From: Penicillium oxalicum
Taxonomy: Eukaryota > Ascomycota > Eurotiomycetes > Eurotiales > Aspergillaceae
DNA: 64,000 bases
Direction: 5' to 3'
Assembly (NCBI RefSeq): GCF_001723175.1
Contig: NC_064651.1
Location: 2,976,001 to 3,040,000, forward strand
Under the pieces are notes generated by a model. The model was not told the DNA's origin and did no database searches. It saw only the letters and a program-made list of their open reading frames with translations. This document shows, piece after piece, positions 57,517 to 64,000 of the stretch. The position numbers and the translations under genes were made by a program. Position 1 is the stretch's first letter, and the number at the start of each line of letters is the position of its first letter.

Positions 57517-58920
57517 GGCGTGGACTGACTCTCTAGATGGGTAGCATCTGTTTATTGAAAGTAGAGTATTTGTTTTCTGTCGCTAAATCACAATATACGA
57601 GCACACATGAGACCCGATAACTGCAGTTGATTCCATTCGGACGACGATCCAGTATCTGACAATGCATTCAGTTCTGTTCCTCGAAGAACTCAACGATGCC
57701 ACGCCAATCCCCCCGCCTGTCTTCCAATGTTACAACAATTATTAAGCCATCAATACCACAACACATGCCCGTGGATTAAATTGATTGATCCCAAGGTGCG
57801 TCAGTCGCACTCCTTGACGGACTACCTTGACCGAAATAAGGTTGCAGCTTAGTGGGGGCTCCTCCAACGAATGAATGTTCAGCAGTCCAGCAATTAGCGT
57901 GTATCCACTTTGCATAAAGTTGATTGTTTGATTAACTCAAGCGGTAGAGACAATGGACTCTACACTCATTCAATGACGTCCACCCTGTACAGGTCTGATA
58001 CATTGTGAATATTTCTTCACCAACGATGCATATTTCACATTATCTATAATTGCCATCGTTGGAGATCAACATTTTTGATTCGAGAGGGCGACGGTTGAAA
58101 TCGCCCAGACACCTTTTTAACCTACACGAGATGTCCGTGTGCATCTAAAATCGAAATTGTCGGCCGCGCAAATCGAGGTTTTCGACTTCCAAACTCACTT
58201 CGATAGTAAATTCCACTCGCAATTCTATAGGTCCAGATCACAATGCCAATGGCGAGACATCTTCTCTGTTGGTAACCAAGGGTGCACATTTCAGTATGCG
58301 ATCACTTGTGTTCGAGGTTTCCTTAATCAGGGTGTCTAGCTTTCCGGAAGATGATTATTGAATCTTGAATAAATGGAGGTGATCGTTTGTTTGCCTACTT
58401 CCTGTCGCATAATCGTATTCTGCTTCTTTTTTTGCTCCTATGAGAAAGCTCACCTGTAGCGCTGTAGAGTAAGCCTTGGCAGGTTCAATGTGAGCGTTGA
58501 AGTAATGTCCATCGCAGAAGGGGAACCCACACGTCTGACGATAAACATTATGCCTCACTCGACGTTGTCATGAGTAAGATCAGCGGCTGGGCTGTTTCAA
58601 GTTCAGGGCTCCTATCTTGCTACAATAACGGGTGAGGCTTGCTTGTCGCGGAATATTCCGCTGACATGGTTCCCCTTTCGGACAATGAAGTCACTCAAAG
58701 TGTACATATGAGCCACATACGTGGAATCGTGAATCGCGTAGGGTTCGAGGCTGCAACATGGAGTCCGCTGACTTTCAGTCTCTCTCATATCTATCACATG
58801 GGTATCTCATTTCTAAACGCTGGAAACAATGCGAATGCGAATGCCAAGCGAGGGGACAACACCAACGACGAGCGGTGCAATTGCCGATGAACGGTTGAAT
58901 TTGTGTTCCCCAGAAAGGCT
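57517..58920. other. AT-rich region between the orphan ORF and cog5
   Basis: No gene is supported on either strand. It probably contains the promoter of the orphan ORF and the 3' UTR of cog5. Confidence 0.55.
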
Positions 58921-60357
58921 TCACCGACCTAAGGGGCCGACAATGGAGCTCACCATAACGGCTGCTTCTCGTTCCCAGTTTCCAACACCCGCGTTATCCG
59001 CATCCGAGGGGGCCTTGTCAGCAGAGAGACTCGCAGCAGACACCTGTGAGGCACGTAGAACGCACTGCTTGATTTCCGTTCGGAGACGATCACGGTTGGA
59101 TCGAAGTGTTCTTGCGGAGACACCCCCACGATTCATGATCTCTTGGACGCGTGAGCTGAGAGAGGAGGCGAGCGAGCGCCAGTAATAGGATGGCAAGGAG
59201 GATGTATCGAGCGCATTGAGGAGCGGCTGCAGCAAATTGGGCTTAGGACCACCACCAGCAATATTCGAGCCGGTAGAAGTACCGCCAACACCGGATGATT
59301 GCAAGAGGGGATGTGTGGGTGCCCGAAGGTTGCGAAGAAAAGACTCGAGTGCAGCGACATCTTGGCACCGCGACGCTACCTCGTTCAACGTCCGGTCCAT
59401 CGTGGGCAGCTGAGATAGCCCCTTGGCAAGACCATTCACAGACGTCATGATGGCTGTTTGCACATAGCCTTGCAAAGTCGACAAAAGAAGTTCGGGTTTA
59501 TATTCGAGAGCCGTCGCGCCGTCTTTCGGAGCCGGCGAGAGCAGGTACAACGTCGCGGCGGCAGGGGCCAGTCGCGCTCGCGCATCGCGGACTTGCTTAT
59601 AACTTGACGGTACAGGAGCACCACTCGAGGGCGCCATTGGGCTTGTAAGGGAAAAGCGATTTATGATCTGCTGGGCCTTTGCCTTGACCACGTTCTCTGA
59701 GGGGAGCAGAAGCTCATTGCGCAATGTGCGCATCACCTTAACTCGCTCCAACCCATAGCCTTCATCATCTTCCGTGGTTGCCGAGAACATTTGGCGCAAG
59801 CTCAGAATTGTGTAAGCTGCTCTTTCCAACGCTCGAAATCCCTCTCTCGCGGGAGTGCCCCCATCAGCACCTGCTGGAGATGGCTGCCCCGTTCCTTTGC
59901 CGGTGACTTCTCCAATCTGATTCTCCAATTGTCGGCCCAGTGTCAAACACCGCGCGACGGCCCGTGCCAGCCGGACGGTCGCCAGTGAATTCTCAGCAGC
60001 AATCCGAGCATCGTCAGCTACTTTCCACTTCTGTACGACCTCCTTCTCCAACCGCTCATATCCCTGGGTGACAGAAGCGATTTGGGATCCCGCTTCCTTT
60101 AAAATTCGGTCTGCAGCTTCATTTTGATCCCGTGTATGTGATAGGAGAGGTAATGCGGATTTGGTTGTCAAAGAATGGATGTGAGTGTCAATTTCTTGCA
60201 GGTCGAAGAGAACCCTTGAGAGGGGAGTGGACAAATCGAGAGGTGTGTCGGTCGCATTATTGGTGCTCAGGACGAGTGTATTTGCAAAGCTCGCCGGGGA
60301 GAACTCGGGGTCAAGAAAGGCCTCATAGTCAATATATGACGGTTCCCCTTCCACCAT
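58921..60357 (-). CDS. cog5: conserved oligomeric Golgi complex subunit 5 (Cog5)
   Basis: A single exon of 478 residues beginning MVEGEPSYIDYEAFLDPEFSP. The N-terminal YEAFLDPEFSPASFANTLV followed by PLSRVLFDLQEIDTHIHSL is the Cog5 start; the helix around residues 45-150 carries the coiled coil that pairs with Cog7 or Cog6. The rest is helical, as in CATCHR tethering factors, with a Gly/Ser-rich insert (GVGGTSTGSNIAGGG) around residue 360. The COG complex tethers retrograde vesicles at the Golgi and keeps glycosyltransferases in place. The fungal protein is shorter than the animal one (about 830 residues). Confidence 0.85.
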   Translation of the reverse strand: MVEGEPSYIDYEAFLDPEFSPASFANTLVLSTNNATDTPLDLSTPLSRVLFDLQEIDTHIHSLTTKSALPLLSHTRDQNEAADRILKEAGSQIASVTQGYERLEKEVVQKWKVADDARIAAENSLATVRLARAVARCLTLGRQLENQIGEVTGKGTGQPSPAGADGGTPAREGFRALERAAYTILSLRQMFSATTEDDEGYGLERVKVMRTLRNELLLPSENVVKAKAQQIINRFSLTSPMAPSSGAPVPSSYKQVRDARARLAPAAATLYLLSPAPKDGATALEYKPELLLSTLQGYVQTAIMTSVNGLAKGLSQLPTMDRTLNEVASRCQDVAALESFLRNLRAPTHPLLQSSGVGGTSTGSNIAGGGPKPNLLQPLLNALDTSSLPSYYWRSLASSLSSRVQEIMNRGGVSARTLRSNRDRLRTEIKQCVLRASQVSAASLSADKAPSDADNAGVGNWEREAAVMVSSIVGPLGR

Positions 60358-61889
60358 GGTGCAATTGATCGAGAGACCGAGTGGTGAGGACGATAAGGGG
60401 TCACAAGTTTGGCGTCGCCTTGGAAATCAGACAGAAAGGATGGTCTGTCCTAAAATGACGATATCAGGGAACAATTCACTGGAAAGGATTGCACAAAAGT
60501 TCCCTGTAAATTCTAGAAACTGGTAGCGTCCGGGGAGGACCGCGAAATTGGTGAACAGCTTCAAACAAAACGCCGGAATATCATTGATGAGGAAGGATAG
60601 CTGCTGCTCTCGCGGCACTCCACGCTGGATGCACGTGGTGTTGATAACCACAATCACGTGAGAGCTTGATGCGCTCTTATCTGTATGCCGAAGTGGCGGC
60701 GAAGATATTCGAGTGTTTAATAGTGCAGTACCATGGAATGGTCCTCATTGCAACCTTTTGTCTATGGAGCTGACAGCAGGTGCTTGAATGATTTTTCAGT
60801 TCAAGGGACTTCTTCTGGTCTAATTACACATATCTCTCTCTCTCTAAATTATGGTTGTCGACGCGGTGGAAACGTCTACGGGACGCAAGCACAGCCCTGG
60901 CAGAAGTATATTCCGGGTACAAGCATACCAGCCCTCCAACACCTAGTTGCTTTCGTGTTCTATAGCGCAACCTTCCACTCAAAATATGATACAGGTCGAG
61001 CCAAAATTCACTGCCCTGGAAAGATGGTACGCTCCATTCACTGCGATAAATTTCTTTATCAAATTTCCTGCCGCCGGGAATATCTTTCCTTGAGTTCAAA
61101 TGGAACATGCATACAACCAGTCCCTGCTTCTGTCGAGGTCGGACAGAGATTGGAAGACCTAACTCTTCAATGGATATTTGACTAAATTCCTGGACGATGG
61201 TGCCTGTCTATCTGGTATCTTCTTGGGTTGACTAACCTTATTAACCTCACATGATTGAGTGGCCCCAGTAAGTGCTACTTCTTACCTATAGGTACCCGGA
61301 ATTGATCATGCTAATAAATACCAACATATACCTTAGTACCTAGTCCCCGCATCATCACCTACTAGGGCATCTTAAATCAGATTACTGTAACATGATCTCA
61401 ATGCCCGACAACTAAATACAAGTTATCTCAAGTCCAAAATCTACCATCCTGGGATTATCTACCAGGGCGCAGGCTGACGGGGATTCTAGGCGATGTGTAG
61501 ATGGTCGCAATGCCTGGAATAATCCCGACCACACTTGGTCACACCTGTTCGGTCTCTATCAGTGTGTGTGCTGGTGCCTGCGGAGGCCGGTCGCTCATCG
61601 TTGGTAACCGGCTTCTCCTTCCTAAAACATCAAGTGGAGAAGTGGGTATCGGGATGGAGAAGTGGGGCTGAGAGATGCTCATGTAGATAAGCGTGAAATA
61701 ATTCAAGTCGCAAACCCAAGCTTCATAGTCAAACACCCAAGCTCACCGTGTTCAATGGGACATTGAGATATCTATGAAGAGATTGGCAACAAATTCAAGA
61801 GTTGAAGAATCATTTTGGCAAACTCTTTTGAGAGACATCTTTGAAAATATTACAAGCATTATCCACCTGCCTCATTCACGCCAGCCATC
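60358..61889. other. region between divergent cog5 and class II aldolase genes
   Basis: About 1.5 kb with no convincing gene. A minus-strand frame of 76 codons (60427-60657) and a plus-strand frame of 150 codons (60733-61185) have no family features and no supporting splice context. A bidirectional promoter region is the simplest reading. Confidence 0.5.
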
Positions 61890-63066
61890 ATGTCCACATC
61901 CACGGAGACAATCAGTACTCAACAGACGCAGCGATCGTTCCTCGTCGCTGGCGAGGAGCAGCTTGTGCCTGCGGTCAATGATGCTCAGTTTCAATCGGTG
62001 GCCCGAGGAGATCGGAACGGGAAACTGAAACTCCGTGGGATTCCTAGCTTCTCGGACCCGTTGAAGCAGCGTCAATGGATGAAGGAACATATGGCCGCTG
62101 CATTTCGATATTTCGGCAAAATGGGGTATGCTGAAGGAGTCTCTGGCCACATTTCCATGCGAGGTATATGAGCTCACTGGAGTACAATACATGGCGCCTC
62201 CAGAGTAACACTGACACCGCACGCAGATCCCATCTTGAAGGACCACTTCTGGATGAATCCGTTTGCGAAGCACTTCTCCATGATCAAGGCCTCGGATCTG
62301 GTCTTACTGGATAGCGAGGGATATGTGGCCGAAGGTGGAGCGCAGCTCCCCATCAACGAGGCTGGTTTCATGATTCACTCGGAAATTCACAAGGCACGCC
62401 CAGACGTCGTAGCGGCCGCCCACACTCACGGCGTGTATGGGAAGACATGGAGTGCATTTGGCAAGCCGATTGAGATGTTGACTCAGGGTTCGAATACTCA
62501 TGTTGTGCTTTTTATCGGACGCTATTGACCCAAGACTCGCAGATGCTTGCAATTTCTACGGCCGACTGAGCGTATATGATGACCACGGGGGCGTTGCACT
62601 ATCTCAGGAAGAAGGGAGACAGATTGCGCAGGCGCTGGGCAAGGACAGCATTGCGTGCATCTTGCAGAATCACGGGTAAAGTTGACTGAAATCTTTCAAA
62701 AGCACCCACCCAAGTAAATGCAACGCGCGCAGAGACTAACGGATTATATCCCTAGCCTCCTGACGGTCGGCCGAACAGTCGATGAAGCGGCTATTCTTTA
62801 CTCCATGCTGGACAACGCTTGTCATTCCCAGCTCATGGCCGAGGCAGCAGCGGCAAACGGAATCCCGAAGCGGATGATTAGTGATGAAATCGCCAAATAC
62901 ACCGCTGAATTTGCTCAGAACCCCGTAGGTCTTTCGTTGCCAGCCCATCAGTGACCATGTCGAATCTGGAGACTAATTTCACCTCTCCTAGCACAATCTT
63001 TACACCGAATTCCAGCCGGAATTTGAGTTGATAGTAGAGGAGAGCAATGGACGAGTACTTCAGTAA
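61890..63066 (+). CDS. class II aldolase/adducin domain protein
   Basis: Five exons join in frame (61890-62163, 62227-62487, 62543-62675, 62756-62924, 62992-63066), 303 residues. The domain begins with the EGVSGHISMR turn that binds the phosphate or carboxylate of the substrate. It continues with FWMNPFAKHFSMIKASDLVLLD, the zinc motif AAHTHGVYG (two His) and the third His in ILQNHGLLTVG. The usual Glu is in the region of SEIHKARPDV. Fungal members of this group are annotated as ribulose-5-phosphate-4-epimerase or fuculose aldolase-like, but most have unknown substrates; decarboxylase-like roles in secondary metabolism are also known. It is probably cytosolic. It is followed on the same strand by an amidase. 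Confidence 0.88.
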
Positions 63067-63730
63067 TAGAAGATATCCCTCGGGGTCAATGGCGGAGTGG
63101 GCATTCGGAATTCCCCGCACAGTGCAATGCACGTGCTCTTATTGAGTGGAAATGTGGGATTTTGACGTGACTCCAGCCTTATCTACTAGAGATATGGTAC
63201 TATGATTGAATCGAACAAGACAGATGGATTCCGGTTTTCTTCTCAATACACCAAACGGAACATCGCTGAATTAAAAGACAATGTATTGAACAGGTACCGG
63301 CGAAAGAGTAATTCGACACCAGATGATTTAGGTGACCAGTTCATGGAAATGCGGAGTTAAACCTGTTGGGGCGAGAGGGGAACAAACGCCCTTCTCCAAC
63401 GACTCCAACTCCACCGAGCATTCAGATATGGAGACAGAGAGATAAGATAGTCCGTCTCCACCAAAAGAAACGGCGGCCAAAGCCAGTTTAGGTAGGAGAC
63501 CTATACGATTCGAGGGAGCAATGGAGACTCAATCAAGTACCAGGGCGTGTCTGTGGGTGTACAAGCGGGGTTCAAAGTAACGTCCAATCGCTCAGCTATA
63601 TTTAATCGCTTTTCTACGCCCGCACGTAGAGAAGACCCCTTTGTCTTTCGAATAAATTGTCGCCCATTTCACGTCATTTGTCATCGCGTCCATCCCTGTA
63701 TCTTCATTGCAGCGTCCTCAAGCAATCATC
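63067..63730. other. promoter region of the amidase gene
   Basis: No coding sequence is supported. It holds the 3' UTR of the aldolase gene and the amidase promoter. A TATTTAA stretch at 63599-63605, about 130 bases upstream of the ATG, could be a TATA-like element. Confidence 0.45.
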
Positions 63731-64000
63731 ATGGCATCCTCTTGGGAAGAACTGGCTGCTGACAAGCGGAAACGCATCAACGACTCTATCCCTCACGAAT
63801 GGCGACTCCAAGCATCACCCTCGGATGATTCGGTTTTTGATTTCCCAGCAAAGTCGGGCCTTCTATCCGATCAAGAGCTGAAGATCACAGAATCGACTGC
63901 TTCCGATCTGGTCCAGCAGCTAGCCGAGGGCAAACTCACAGCCGTGGCGGTCACAACTGCGTTTTGCAAGAGAGCGGCTCTGGCGCATCAGCTGGTAAGA
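63731..64000 (+). CDS. amidase (acetamidase-like), first exon only
   Basis: ATG 63731 opens MASSWEELAADKRKRIND and reads to a clear GTAAGA donor at 63995; the gene runs off the window. The first 88 residues show the N-terminus of fungal amidase-signature enzymes: SWEELAADKRKRI, IPHEWRL, LLSDQELKITESTA, then LAEGKLTAVAVTTAFCKRAALAHQL. This matches the helical lead-in before the Ser-Ser-Lys catalytic core of AmdS-type acetamidases and general amidases. The catalytic residues lie beyond the edge, so activity cannot be judged. Such enzymes hydrolyse amides to acids and ammonia and are often under nitrogen control. Confidence 0.9.
   Translation, partial: MASSWEELAADKRKRINDSIPHEWRLQASPSDDSVFDFPAKSGLLSDQELKITESTASDLVQQLAEGKLTAVAVTTAFCKRAALAHQLVR

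Noticed and set aside
60427..60657. 76-codon minus-strand frame just upstream of cog5
   Set aside because: It starts at a non-ATG codon, shows no family features and overlaps the expected cog5 promoter.

Overview
This window is nuclear DNA of a filamentous ascomycete. The gene set, short introns (about 50-70 nt with GTRNGT-type donors) and protein styles fit the Eurotiales, probably Penicillium or a close relative of Aspergillus; the species cannot be fixed from the sequence alone. There are no bacterial features, no CRISPR array, no recognisable transposon and no convincing tRNA or rRNA gene.

Left part (1-15.5 kb). A small four-helix membrane protein gene is followed by an accessory-looking block: a DUF3500 protein, a quercetin-dioxygenase-like bicupin, a Zn2Cys6 transcription factor, a glutathione S-transferase, a salicylate-hydroxylase-type FAD monooxygenase and an MFS exporter. 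No polyketide, peptide or terpene synthase is present. The block therefore reads as a candidate catabolic or detoxification cluster for an aromatic or flavonoid-like compound, with its own regulator and transporter.

Middle part (16-40.5 kb). This is dense housekeeping DNA: a tail-anchored FHA-domain protein, Tom70 (mitochondrial import), aminodeoxychorismate lyase (folate), cytosolic Trp-tRNA synthetase, Rrp6 (nuclear exosome), Mdm35 (mitochondrial lipid transfer, a tiny four-exon gene), Gpi1 (GPI anchor synthesis), a 91-residue two-helix membrane protein just upstream of gpi1, Msh2 (mismatch repair), Cdt1 (replication licensing) and a small protein of the 'calcofluor white hypersensitive' type.

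Right part (40.5-64 kb). A C2H2 regulator of RfeC type (43.0-45.2 kb) is preceded by about 11.8 kb with no convincing gene, unusual for such a compact genome. It holds C/G homopolymers, purine/pyrimidine-skewed stretches and simple repeats, and may be a very long leader and regulatory region. After it come a two-exon orphan ORF, Cog5 (Golgi tethering complex), a class II aldolase/adducin protein and the first exon of an amidase cut by the window edge.

Two genes show reading-frame anomalies: the 5' end of tom70, and two points in the 3' half of the C2H2 regulator. I joined exons by hand from splice signals and frame continuity. Boundaries are precise where stated but have not been tested against transcripts.
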